Assembly (NCBI GenBank): GCA_052173655.1
Contig: JBQMYD010000004.1
Coordinates: forward strand, 1-64,000
DNA from: RGIG9060 sp052173655
GTDB lineage: Bacteria > Spirochaetota > Spirochaetia > Treponematales > Treponemataceae
Length of the DNA: 64,000 nucleotides
Direction of reading: 5' to 3'
The notes under the pieces were generated by a model. It saw only the letters and a list, made by a program, of their open reading frames with translations. It made no database searches and had not been told where the DNA came from. Positions 52,542 to 62,824 of this stretch are shown here, piece by piece. The position numbers and the translations under genes were made by a program. How positions within the stretch are numbered: the first letter of the stretch is position 1; each line of letters opens with the position of its first letter.

Positions 52542-53231
52542 ATGAAAAAAGTGCACATTATTTTTTATGCATATATCTTGCTGTGTTTTATTTTGACAGG
52601 CTGTTATTTTGAAGAAAAACAGACGGGTAATCAACCAATAAGTTTAGAAAATCAAAATATAATACAACAATCAAAAATGTTTATAGAAGAAAAAAAAGAC
52701 ACTTATGTTTTTGAAACAAGCAGTAAAAGGTTTAAGAGTAAGTATGGATATACAATATGGTCTTTTCAATCAAGTGAAAAGCAAGATTTTTCCGCATTGA
52801 AAGTTAGAACAAAAAAATTTTATGGAAGTAAAGATGCCGGATACGGAGTTGTGTTTAGCATAAACGGATTTTGCGAAGATCAAAAATCTGCAACAGAAAA
52901 CTCAAATAATTCAATGCTTTGTGTTATGACAAGGATCAACGGTGAATATGCGGTAGGAAGCATTGAGAATGGAATGTATAAATCTATCAAGCCGTGGACA
53001 GCACATCGTTCAATAAACACCGGGTTTTCTTTTGAAAATCTTATACAGCTGGAAACTGAAGGCGAAAATTACAAATTGATATTCAACGGTGATATAGCTA
53101 ATGCAGTTTTTTTTACAGATCCGGTGTCTTGGGCAAAGCCTAATTCAAATTACGGTTATGTAGTAGTAATACAACCTGAAGAAAATTTCCCTAAAACAAA
53201 AGTAAAAGTTTCGTTCAAAAAGGAAATATAA
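52542..53231 (+). CDS. Lipoprotein with predicted jelly-roll (LamG/DUF1080-like) fold
   Basis: 229 residues with a signal and lipobox ILTGC (Cys21). The mature protein begins with an Asn/Gln-rich tether and then shows a strand pattern with YGYTIWSFQS, GYGVVFSINGF, MTRINGEYAVGSIENG and KLIFNGD. That is like LamG or glycoside-binding jelly rolls common in spirochaetal lipoproteins. It ends 1 nt before the giant Rhs gene, so the two are certainly co-transcribed, and it is a candidate surface anchor or carrier for it. No catalytic residues recognised. Confidence 0.65.
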   Translation: MKKVHIIFYAYILLCFILTGCYFEEKQTGNQPISLENQNIIQQSKMFIEEKKDTYVFETSSKRFKSKYGYTIWSFQSSEKQDFSALKVRTKKFYGSKDAGYGVVFSINGFCEDQKSATENSNNSMLCVMTRINGEYAVGSIENGMYKSIKPWTAHRSINTGFSFENLIQLETEGENYKLIFNGDIANAVFFTDPVSWAKPNSNYGYVVVIQPEENFPKTKVKVSFKKEI

Positions 53232-53232
53232 A

Positions 53233-56200
53233 ATGAAAAAAGTAAAAAAAAATAAAAAAATAACAGAAATAAAGTGTCATTCAGGTTTTTATGGAAAAAC
53301 ACGTAGCCGGCTAGCTTTTGTGGTAATGTGGGTTTATATAGCCTGCTTATTTCCCGTTACTGCGTTTTCTCAAAGTGCAAGTTCTTCTTTTTCTACTATT
53401 TCACCGGGAAATTCCGGCGAAAGCTGCTCAAATGTGTTAACCCCTGAAAAAGAAAGTGAGGTACTGGAATTTGATTTAAATTCGATAAAAAGACTGGAAA
53501 CTGCTGATCCGACTAGCGATTACAACGGGCTTGAAGGCTTTGAAGCAAATAATAGCGGCAACACAAATTTTTACTACAGGGTAAAAATTCCGCAATGGAG
53601 AAAAAATCTAACTCCGGATATAACAATTTTTTACAACAGTGCAGGAGAAAACGGGGAAGTTGGATACGGTTTTTATCTTGACGCATTTGAGCAAATTTGT
53701 ACCGATACCCGCTTTGGCTTACCGGAATATAGCACTTATGATACGTACTTATTGAACGGCAAAAAGTTAAGAGAGATATCTCGTCGTAAACAAGGAAATG
53801 AAAGTGTGATAAGGTATGAAGCTGAATCAATGAGTATGTACGAAAAGATAGAGCGAACAGTAGGAGTGGGTAAAGATTATTGGACTGTAACGCAAAAAAA
53901 TGGAATAAAAAAGTATTACGGTAGAACGGAAAACAGTTGGACAGGTATAGGTAAAGAAAATAACAATTCAAGTGCAAAAAAATTTACTTGGAATATAAAT
54001 CAAAAAGTAGATAGGCATGGAAACAAGGTTAAATATTTTTATTTGAAAGATTGCAATTATAGTTATGTAGAAAAAATAGAGTATGGTAACTATTCTGTAA
54101 AATTTATTTATGAGTTAAGAAACGATATCTCAAATTCAGCTCGAGGGGCTTTTATAAGTAAGCAGACAAAATTGTTAAAACAGATAAAAACTGAATACAA
54201 GGAAAAACAAATAAAAACGGTCAGATTGGAATATAAGAATGATATTTTGGAAAGTGAACAAAGTTTTTTAACAAAGTTGGATGTGTTTTCAAAAGAAAAT
54301 GGCGTTGTTGGAGAAGAAGATTATAGTTTTGAATTTGAGTATGAAGGAATAAAAAACACTTTAGCAGGTGAAAAACTGTATTTTGCTGAAGCGGAAAAAT
54401 ATGACAATGGCGGAGTTATAGATGTAGGCAACAGTTCATCTTGCGGAATGAATTTGAGTGTGAATGCCGGTGTAGGAGTTGGGACAAACGTTATAGACGC
54501 AAGGGTAACAGGCGGATATTCTTTTTCTACTTCAGACACTGATAGCTGGTCAAATTATACAATGACAGATATGAACGGCGATGGCAAGCCCGACAGAGTA
54601 AAGCAAGTTCTGGATAAGTTATATATATATTTGAATACGGGTAACAGTTTTTCTTTAGATTATCAGGTAGTAGACTGTGGTGAATCAGATTTAAATGAAA
54701 TTACGACCAGTACCATAACTCATGGTGGTACGATTTATGGAGGAACCGGGGTTGCACCGCCTATTGAAGGAGCTGATATAAGAGCCAATATAGGTTACGC
54801 AAAAACATGGACAGCACAAACAAGTTTTATAAACCAAAAAAAAACGTTTATGGACATAGACGGAGATGGACTTGTTGATATAGTTGAAAGTGGGAAAAAT
54901 TTTTATTACCACAATGATGGAGAAAGCGTAGGTGGGAATTTGAATTTTTCAAAGCGATTTTATTTTGGAGGAAAAAAAGTTCAACAGTATGAAAGAAATA
55001 TTTCAGAAGATGAGAAATCGACATACAATAAAAATCTTTATGTGCAAACTCCTTTTAGAGCATGGCGAAGTCCATACAAGGGTGAAGTTGAGATTCTGCA
55101 AGAGGTAGAAAATTACGGGACAAAAGCAATAAAAACCTTTTTGTTTGAAGATGAGAGTATCGTAGGAGATGAAAAAAGAAAAGGTATTTATGAAACAGAG
55201 TCCGGCAAAGAATTTTATTTTATAACAGAAACTCCTGAAGATACACGAGGTAAAGATATAAAATGGAATGTAAAAATAGAATATAAAAGCATATATCCAT
55301 TTTTTGAAAAGCAAGGTTTAAAATTTTGTCCGCAAGAAAGTTTCAGTGCTGAAAAATCAGACTGTGAAACATCAGATGATTTTCCTGTAATTAGTGAAAT
55401 AATCGGGCTTGAAAATTTATATGAAATAAAAAAAAGCAGTGAAGAAAAAAAAGTAAAAAAAGAGTCAAAACCAAGTGGTGAGAATGAAAATGACAACAAT
55501 CCGGAAAACTGTGAAGAATATATAATCTTGTATGAAAACAAGGTCAGTGCAAAAATAAGGACTAACTGGAAAGAAATTATAGGTGAAAAAGAAAGTTCAA
55601 TATTGATAAATCAAAAAAAATTTGTACCCGGGTTATTGTCCAATGAAGATTTTGGAAAAATTGCAGAAGGGCTTTTATCAGAAGATGCGAAAGTTAGATT
55701 ACTGGCAGGTAGTTATGAATATGAATATTCAAGCCAAACTTACAGTTTAAAATCCGGGGTGGAAACTGAAAAGCTTATTTCATGTTTTACTGCAGATCAG
55801 CTTGAAAAATCGCTTGAGCGATATAAAAAAGGAAGTGAAATCGAAACTGTTTTTGCAGGAGAAAAAGTTTTTTATCGTGGAAAAAAGGATACAGAAAGTA
55901 CAAACTCCAGAGATAAGAAAAAAGGTGGTACTGTCTACAATGTAGGAGGAAGTCCTGAGGGAGAAAAAGTAATAAATCTGGGGTATTTTGATGGAAAACT
56001 TCTGTTTTTGCAAAACGGAAAAGTTAAACTCGGAGAACATGGAAAAAATGTAGAATATGAAGCAAAAGTAGAAGATGAAAGAGTTGAATTTGAAAAGGAC
56101 GGAATAAGATTTGTATTTGAATTAGGCGAATTTTCATTTAAAGAGGCGATTTTTTCAGAAGAATTGGAAAATATCCGAACAAAAGAAAAATTTAAGGCAA

Positions 56201-59200
56201 AAAACATAGATTGCACAAGTAAAGAATGGCAGAAAAATTTTACTGATGAAGAAATGGATGAATGGTTCTGTCAATTCAAAAAAATAGAATCCGGAAAAAA
56301 AGAAAGATTTTTCAGTGAATATGAAGAAAGTTTTATAAAAAATGCCTTATATGTTCAACAAGAGCAACAAAAACAAGACGGTGAGCAACAAGATGAAGAT
56401 CAAGAACAAACAGAACAAAGCTCAAAAATGTGGATTTTAAAAGAGGATGCAGAGCAAGATGTAGAAAAAGTTAATGCTTTACTGGCCGAATATCAAAAAT
56501 ATTATTTTGAAAATATTTCTTTTCCATATTACGATTACAAAAAAAATTTTAACGGAAAATATCAGTTAAAAAGCAAGTATTTAGAAAAAAATTCTGAAAT
56601 CGATGAAAAAATATTACAAGAAGTTTTGGCAGAATTGAACATAGGACGATATGGAAAAATCTGTCGTTACGTCGTTTACAATGAACATACAAAATTATCT
56701 ATAGAAAACGGAAAGCTTATGAATTATTATTTAGTCGAAGGAAGCTTTGTCAAAGAAAAAATTTCATTACAGGATTTAATAGGCGAAAATAAAATTTATT
56801 GGAACTCGGAAGAAGATTATTCATGTGAAAATATTATAGAACCTGTTGAAATAAAAAAAGGAGAAGGAGAAGGAGAAGTTGATGGAATATATGTCGGCGT
56901 AAAAGAAGTCTTATATGGAGGAATAAACAATTGGTATTATGGAATATGGACAGGGATGTTAAAAGATAATTCTTTTATTAAATCAAAAATTTACAAAGGA
57001 AAAGAGATAAAAATTCCTAGTGATCTTGAAAATTGTTCCAAAAAAAATATAGATGAATTAGCAGAAAAATATTCCGTCAATATAGAAAAACAAAATGCAA
57101 GTGATGTAAAAACTGAGGCAGATTTTTATTTGGTAAAAAAGAATAGCTTAGAAGACGGAAGTTTTATAGAAAAAGAATCGGAAAACGGAAAAATCATAGC
57201 TTCAGATTATTTAATAGGAAATGTAAGTATTCAAAGTAAAAGTGAAAAAGTTTGGGAAGGAGAAAAAAGAGTAAATAAAATAGTAGAAAAAAATTATTGT
57301 GCGTATCTTTACAAAGACTATATTCATCTAAGTAGGGCAGGTGGAAATAGTTATTATCAGATAATGGAAAAAAGCTCTTCTATCGGAACTGAACAAAAAA
57401 GCGGTTTTCAAATGATAGAATTGAGTAAATCAGGATGTGTATCAGATGACCAAAGCCAAGGCCCTAGCTTTTCTTTATCAATAATGGACATTGGAAAAGT
57501 AGAAAATCTGGCTGTTGAACTTGTAGATAAAATAAAAGATGGCTCAAACATGGAAATAGGTACTACAAAGGGTATAAATCAGTCAACATCAATAACATAT
57601 CAAAGTGTATTTGATATAAATTCTGACGGGATTGTAGACCTTATAGTAACCGACAAAAATGGTAGAATTGTAGCTTTCTATGGAGAAAAAAAGATAGACA
57701 GTAATGGGCAATTGAGAGTTTCATATGGAAATAAGGCAAACTATTTAAATTTGCCGTGTATTATGCAAAAGGAAAATACTGTAACCGTAAAAGGTGCAAC
57801 TTTAGGTGGTAGCGGAAGTGCAAAACTTTTGTTTAATGCAAGTGGAGCCGTAAAAGGTGTAGAAACGAATGGTCAAGGTGGACAACAAGGCGGATTTTCA
57901 TGCAGTGAAAGTAATGGAACTGATATAGCAGGATTTCTGGACATAAACGGGGATGGACTTCCTGATTATTACAGCAATAATAAGGTTTTTATAAATGATG
58001 GGAGTAAATTTTATGAAAGCACCGATTACTCTTTGCCGGAAGGATTTGTTTCAAAAAGAAGTTGTGAAAGCGTATCGATAAATGAAAGTTTTTCTATTGG
58101 ATGCGGTAAAGAAAATCTTGCAACAGATTTGAATTCAGGTGCAGGTATAAATTTAGGACTAAATTACAGTGCAAGTTCCAGCAGCATAGACCAAATGTTT
58201 GTAGACGTAAATGGAGACGGTCTTGCAGATAGAATAAGAAGAGTAGAATCTGGTTCATCTGGTACTCCAAGGGAATCCAATAAAATCAGTAAATTTATAG
58301 TAAATTACAATACAGGTAGCACTTTTACAGGCGATAAGGAAATAAAAATACCATTATGGAATATAGATATTGACGATAGTTCATATATTTTTGTTTCAGA
58401 TGGAAAATTGTTTGGAAATTCATTTTCAAATCTAAAAGCCGTAAAATCAAATTCAAAAGCACAAAAATTAATGGGAAGTATTTCAGATGCGGACAAAGGC
58501 TTTTACGTAAATCCATACGGTATAAACATAAAGCAAAGAATAGAACAGTTGGATTATTCAAGTACTGTAAGTCTGGGAATCAGTGGTGGCATGGGATTAA
58601 ATATAAATGTAGGAATTCCTGTAGCACCTCCTTTGGTTGTAAACGTAACTATGAATTTGGCAAATGGAGGCAGCAGTTCTTCAAGTATAAGCGGTACTAC
58701 AGTAACGATGATGGATATGGATGGTGATGGGTTTTTAGATCAGGTTCTAAGAATGCCGGGAATAAGCGGAGGTTTATATGTAAAACGTAATTTGATGGGA
58801 AAAGCTCATTTACTAAACAAAGTAAAATGTCCCAACGGTTTAAAATATGAAATAGAATACAAATTAAAAAACGGAAATTTTCAAATGGGCAAAAGTCGCT
58901 ATGTTATGAGCGGCATAGTACAAGATGACGGTAAAAGCCGTTATAAAACAATATTTGATTATGAAGGCGGTTATTACAACAGGGCAGAAAAAGATTTTTA
59001 CGGATTTTCTACAGTACAAACAAAATATGAAGACGGGACATACAAAATATCAAAATTTTACAATGATGAATATTATTCAAAAGGAATTCTTCAAAGTGTA
59101 CGTTTATATAATTCAGAAAATGAAATAGAACAAAAAGAAGTTATAACTTTGTGTTCAAGTCCTGTCGCCTTAGTAAAAAGCTATAGCAAGAGTCTTTACA

Positions 59201-62200
59201 TTGACAGCAGGGAAAGTTTTGCAAAAACAGAATATTTTTATGACGGCTGGGGGAATGTAATTTTAACAAAAGACTATGCAAAAAGTTTTGCAGGAAACTC
59301 TAAAAACGAAAATTTTTCAAATGGAAAACCGTACCGAATAACTTATATTTCTTATCAAAACATAGATTATGCAGATGAATATTTATGCGGCCTTGTAAAA
59401 GAAGTAAAAATTTTTAATTCCGAGGGGAAAATTGAAAAAAAACGACAAGGTTTTTATGACATCAATGGCAAGCTTGAGACTCTAAAAGAGTTTTACAGTG
59501 AAAATGAAAGTTTGGATAGTCAATACGAATATGATAATTTTGGAAACATAAAAACGCTTGTAAGCTATAACGGTGTAAAGAAAACTTATGAGTATGAACG
59601 AGAAAACAATTTATTTGTAAGTAAAATAGAACAGATTTCCCGTAATGAAAGAGAAAAACAAACCTCAACTTTTGAGTGGGACTGTAAACTTGCAGTGTTA
59701 AAAAAGGCTGTTGACGTTAGTGGAAACATAATGAGATATCTTTATGATGAGCGTGGTAGGTTAACCGATGTCTTTAGTCCGTATGACAGTGAAGGAGGAA
59801 TTCCTTGTGTACATTATGAATACTATTGTCCTAAAGATTCATTTTGGTACACAGTAACGAAAAATAAAATCAGTTTTGATTCGGAACATCGACAGACGAT
59901 AGCAACTTTTTTTTCTGTAGACGGCTTTGGAAGGGTTAGTGTAAAGGCAAAACAAAGTGAACTTAGAAAAGAAAACGGAATAAGTTATGAAGGATGGAGT
60001 ATAGGTTCCCTTGTAAGCTACAATAAGGTCGGAATGATAGAAAAAGAGTATTTGATTGATTTCATAGAAGGTTTTGACTTACAAGATTTGACTAAACTTC
60101 AAAAACTTTCAAAAGCAGGATATGAAGTATTTTTTGAAGAACAAGGGTTGTACAGTGAAAAAGAAATACTTTTTACAAAATTTTTGTACGACAGTATGGG
60201 CAGAAAAATAAAAACTATTTTACCTGACCAAAGCGAAGTAAAAACAGAGTATTTTATGGAAGATAATGGAAATATCGTTATAAAAAACATCGATACAAAC
60301 TTAAATTACTCGTTATGTTGTGTAGACAGTGTTGGAAATTTCGGGAAGGTTCAAAAATTTTCAAAGGACGATAAGCTTTTAACTGAATCAAGTTACAATT
60401 ACGATTGTCTTGGAAAGTTACTTTGTGCAACGGATTCAAGGCAAAATGAAATACAAGTAGAATATGATATGCTTGGAAGAAAAATTCAAATAAGCAGTGT
60501 AGACAGTGGAAAAGAAACTTTCACTTATGATAAGTATGGAAACTTGGTTACAAAAGACAATTCTCAGCTTAGAGCAAAGGGCATGAAGATAGATTTTTAT
60601 TATGATGAATTTTCAAGGTTAAAGAAGATTGATTATCCTGTAAGCACTGATATTGAATATGAGTATGACTCCTTCGGCAAGGTTAGAAAAGTAAAAGATG
60701 AAACAGGTGAAACAAGCTTTTCATACGGGAAACTTGGTCAAGTAATAGAAGAAAACCGCACAATGCAAAGAAATGGGATAAAAAGGGTTGCCCAAACTTG
60801 TTACAAAACCGACTATCTTGGAAGAATGGAAAGTATAACTTATCCTGATGGTGAAACTGTTGAATATGTTTATGATTTTGGCGGGAACATAAAAAGTGTG
60901 AAAGGCAAAAAACAAGGCTATCACGATTTTGATTATGTTGTGGATATTGGTTACGATCAGTATGGTCAGCGTACATATTGTGAATACGGAAACGGAGTAA
61001 AAACTGAATATAAGTACGATGAAAAAAGAAGGTGGCTTAAACAGGTAAAAACAGGAGGTACAAAGAACTTGAATGGTGTTATAGACGAAATGTCTATACA
61101 AAACATAAGTTATGAATTTGATTTAGTAGGGAACGTTTTAGGCTTTACGAATATAACAAGCGATTATGAAACAGTCCAACAATATAGCTATGATGATTTG
61201 TATCAGCTTATAGGAGTTGAAGGATCTACAAAAAACAAAGTTGCAACGGCAGACAAGGAAGATTACAATGCAAATTATAGTCAAGCTTTTGTTTTTAGTG
61301 ATGATGGACTTTGCAATATGCTTAATAAAACAAGCTTGCAAGATAAGGTGTTGTACGACCAATTAAACTACAATCTTGATTACGAATATGCAGAAGGTTT
61401 TATTCATAGGGCTAAAAGGATAGGAGATAAATATTACAAGTATGATCAGAGTGGCAATGTGTTAAGGATACAAGACTGCTTGTTTGAAAATGAAAGCTTA
61501 CAAACCGGTTTTGTTATAAATGATGAAAAAGGAGGTGCAAAATCTACAGATTATGCATGGGGGTTAGTTGAAGCGGAACAAGTGCAGTTTCAAAGCGAAG
61601 AAATTAAAAATAAAACTGAACACTATATTGAATTTGTATGGAACGAAGATAACTTTCTTAGAAGTAGTTTTGACAAAAGCTATAGTATAGATTATTATTA
61701 TGGCTGGAACGGCAAGAGAGCAATCAAAAAGAGTCAGCGATCTGAAAAACATTACTACAACAAGTTTTTTACCCAAATTTATGATGAACAGTATATGAAC
61801 GAGCAGGGAAGAACTGTGAAGCATATTTACTGTGGAAACCAAGAAATAGCCCAAAAACTTTGTCCGGTATCAACGGGTGAAAATTACAAAGATATGAACA
61901 CGGATATAGAAAAACAATACATTTATTATTATCACAGCGACCATTTGGGAAGTACACAAACAATAACGGACAAAGATGGCAACATGTATGAGCATTTAGA
62001 GTACACGCCTTATGGGGAAGTTTGGGTAGATGAAAATTGGGGAGACAATTGGCATGAGAACAGTATTTTGTTTACAGGAAAAGAGCGTGATGAAGAAACC
62101 GGGTTGTACTACTTTGGAGCAAGGTACTTGGATTCTAAGACATGCCGTTGGCTAAGTTGTGATCCGGCAGTGAATGAATACATGAGTCAAAGCTATGTAG

Positions 62201-62817
62201 GAGAAGGAGGTATTTACAACATTGTAAATCAGAATTTGTATCATTATGCAGGAAATAACCCTGTCAAATATGTAGACCCAACAGGAAATTTTACTAAAAA
62301 AATGGAAAAAATAGCGTGTGCTAATATAAACCAACGATATATTTGTGGGGAAAATGATTGCGATATTTGGGTAGAAAAGATACTTTCAAAAGTTTTTCCT
62401 AAATTCTCTTTAGCAGAAAAATGGGGCCCTGCTGTTACTAACAACTGTGATCAACATAAAAACAATTTGGCTAAATTAGGATTACTGCAAGATACACCTA
62501 GTTTGGGTGATAATATTGTGATTCAAGAAAATAAGGATGGAAGAGGAGTTCATGCAATGATTGTTAGTATTAATATTGATGGCTCTGTTGACTTAGCACA
62601 GTGTACGAAAAATGCAGCATTAGGTGGTAATCCGAAGACAGATTATCTTTTTGCGTTCTATAAACGCAAATATGGGGAAAAATCAGGAGTATCTCAAGTT
62701 ATGCATTATGAATCGTTTGAAAAATTTGATGAAGGATGGGGAAAGTTATATTACATTCCATTAAATAATGCATCTTTGATAGATAAGATAAAGAATTTTT
62801 TTAATAACAAAAAGTGA
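53233..62817 (+). CDS. Giant SpvB/TcdB/Rhs-type polymorphic toxin with C-terminal cysteine-hydrolase-like domain
   Basis: 3194 residues. A Sec signal peptide with a long basic n-region precedes cleavage near AFS/QS at 46. A SpvB-like segment follows (about 75-300). FG-GAP/VCBS calcium-type repeats occur at about 446, 539, 1459, 1568, 1656 and 1826 (DMNGDGKPD, DIDGDGLVD, DVNGDGLAD). A charged insert of about 800 residues separates the second and third. YD/Rhs repeats run from about 2090 to 2920, closed by the Rhs core (DHLGSTQT, YTPYGEVW, GLYYFGARYLD, CRWLSCDP, NPVKYVDPTG at about 3016). The last 175 residues are the variable effector. Cys3043 in GENDCDIWV and His3107 in GRGVHAMIVSIN, followed by a DG turn, match the NlpC/P60-CHAP layout of peptidoglycan or peptide amidases. 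Toxicity is inferred. Confidence 0.85.
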   Translation: MKKVKKNKKITEIKCHSGFYGKTRSRLAFVVMWVYIACLFPVTAFSQSASSSFSTISPGNSGESCSNVLTPEKESEVLEFDLNSIKRLETADPTSDYNGLEGFEANNSGNTNFYYRVKIPQWRKNLTPDITIFYNSAGENGEVGYGFYLDAFEQICTDTRFGLPEYSTYDTYLLNGKKLREISRRKQGNESVIRYEAESMSMYEKIERTVGVGKDYWTVTQKNGIKKYYGRTENSWTGIGKENNNSSAKKFTWNINQKVDRHGNKVKYFYLKDCNYSYVEKIEYGNYSVKFIYELRNDISNSARGAFISKQTKLLKQIKTEYKEKQIKTVRLEYKNDILESEQSFLTKLDVFSKENGVVGEEDYSFEFEYEGIKNTLAGEKLYFAEAEKYDNGGVIDVGNSSSCGMNLSVNAGVGVGTNVIDARVTGGYSFSTSDTDSWSNYTMTDMNGDGKPDRVKQVLDKLYIYLNTGNSFSLDYQVVDCGESDLNEITTSTITHGGTIYGGTGVAPPIEGADIRANIGYAKTWTAQTSFINQKKTFMDIDGDGLVDIVESGKNFYYHNDGESVGGNLNFSKRFYFGGKKVQQYERNISEDEKSTYNKNLYVQTPFRAWRSPYKGEVEILQEVENYGTKAIKTFLFEDESIVGDEKRKGIYETESGKEFYFITETPEDTRGKDIKWNVKIEYKSIYPFFEKQGLKFCPQESFSAEKSDCETSDDFPVISEIIGLENLYEIKKSSEEKKVKKESKPSGENENDNNPENCEEYIILYENKVSAKIRTNWKEIIGEKESSILINQKKFVPGLLSNEDFGKIAEGLLSEDAKVRLLAGSYEYEYSSQTYSLKSGVETEKLISCFTADQLEKSLERYKKGSEIETVFAGEKVFYRGKKDTESTNSRDKKKGGTVYNVGGSPEGEKVINLGYFDGKLLFLQNGKVKLGEHGKNVEYEAKVEDERVEFEKDGIRFVFELGEFSFKEAIFSEELENIRTKEKFKAKNIDCTSKEWQKNFTDEEMDEWFCQFKKIESGKKERFFSEYEESFIKNALYVQQEQQKQDGEQQDEDQEQTEQSSKMWILKEDAEQDVEKVNALLAEYQKYYFENISFPYYDYKKNFNGKYQLKSKYLEKNSEIDEKILQEVLAELNIGRYGKICRYVVYNEHTKLSIENGKLMNYYLVEGSFVKEKISLQDLIGENKIYWNSEEDYSCENIIEPVEIKKGEGEGEVDGIYVGVKEVLYGGINNWYYGIWTGMLKDNSFIKSKIYKGKEIKIPSDLENCSKKNIDELAEKYSVNIEKQNASDVKTEADFYLVKKNSLEDGSFIEKESENGKIIASDYLIGNVSIQSKSEKVWEGEKRVNKIVEKNYCAYLYKDYIHLSRAGGNSYYQIMEKSSSIGTEQKSGFQMIELSKSGCVSDDQSQGPSFSLSIMDIGKVENLAVELVDKIKDGSNMEIGTTKGINQSTSITYQSVFDINSDGIVDLIVTDKNGRIVAFYGEKKIDSNGQLRVSYGNKANYLNLPCIMQKENTVTVKGATLGGSGSAKLLFNASGAVKGVETNGQGGQQGGFSCSESNGTDIAGFLDINGDGLPDYYSNNKVFINDGSKFYESTDYSLPEGFVSKRSCESVSINESFSIGCGKENLATDLNSGAGINLGLNYSASSSSIDQMFVDVNGDGLADRIRRVESGSSGTPRESNKISKFIVNYNTGSTFTGDKEIKIPLWNIDIDDSSYIFVSDGKLFGNSFSNLKAVKSNSKAQKLMGSISDADKGFYVNPYGINIKQRIEQLDYSSTVSLGISGGMGLNINVGIPVAPPLVVNVTMNLANGGSSSSSISGTTVTMMDMDGDGFLDQVLRMPGISGGLYVKRNLMGKAHLLNKVKCPNGLKYEIEYKLKNGNFQMGKSRYVMSGIVQDDGKSRYKTIFDYEGGYYNRAEKDFYGFSTVQTKYEDGTYKISKFYNDEYYSKGILQSVRLYNSENEIEQKEVITLCSSPVALVKSYSKSLYIDSRESFAKTEYFYDGWGNVILTKDYAKSFAGNSKNENFSNGKPYRITYISYQNIDYADEYLCGLVKEVKIFNSEGKIEKKRQGFYDINGKLETLKEFYSENESLDSQYEYDNFGNIKTLVSYNGVKKTYEYERENNLFVSKIEQISRNEREKQTSTFEWDCKLAVLKKAVDVSGNIMRYLYDERGRLTDVFSPYDSEGGIPCVHYEYYCPKDSFWYTVTKNKISFDSEHRQTIATFFSVDGFGRVSVKAKQSELRKENGISYEGWSIGSLVSYNKVGMIEKEYLIDFIEGFDLQDLTKLQKLSKAGYEVFFEEQGLYSEKEILFTKFLYDSMGRKIKTILPDQSEVKTEYFMEDNGNIVIKNIDTNLNYSLCCVDSVGNFGKVQKFSKDDKLLTESSYNYDCLGKLLCATDSRQNEIQVEYDMLGRKIQISSVDSGKETFTYDKYGNLVTKDNSQLRAKGMKIDFYYDEFSRLKKIDYPVSTDIEYEYDSFGKVRKVKDETGETSFSYGKLGQVIEENRTMQRNGIKRVAQTCYKTDYLGRMESITYPDGETVEYVYDFGGNIKSVKGKKQGYHDFDYVVDIGYDQYGQRTYCEYGNGVKTEYKYDEKRRWLKQVKTGGTKNLNGVIDEMSIQNISYEFDLVGNVLGFTNITSDYETVQQYSYDDLYQLIGVEGSTKNKVATADKEDYNANYSQAFVFSDDGLCNMLNKTSLQDKVLYDQLNYNLDYEYAEGFIHRAKRIGDKYYKYDQSGNVLRIQDCLFENESLQTGFVINDEKGGAKSTDYAWGLVEAEQVQFQSEEIKNKTEHYIEFVWNEDNFLRSSFDKSYSIDYYYGWNGKRAIKKSQRSEKHYYNKFFTQIYDEQYMNEQGRTVKHIYCGNQEIAQKLCPVSTGENYKDMNTDIEKQYIYYYHSDHLGSTQTITDKDGNMYEHLEYTPYGEVWVDENWGDNWHENSILFTGKERDEETGLYYFGARYLDSKTCRWLSCDPAVNEYMSQSYVGEGGIYNIVNQNLYHYAGNNPVKYVDPTGNFTKKMEKIACANINQRYICGENDCDIWVEKILSKVFPKFSLAEKWGPAVTNNCDQHKNNLAKLGLLQDTPSLGDNIVIQENKDGRGVHAMIVSINIDGSVDLAQCTKNAALGGNPKTDYLFAFYKRKYGEKSGVSQVMHYESFEKFDEGWGKLYYIPLNNASLIDKIKNFFNNKK

Positions 62818-62824
62818 GGAAAGA

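Noticed and set aside
53513..53977. 154-aa minus-strand ORF within the giant Rhs gene
   Set aside because: Antisense to a continuous 3194-codon frame with clear SpvB motifs; no promoter or ribosome site.
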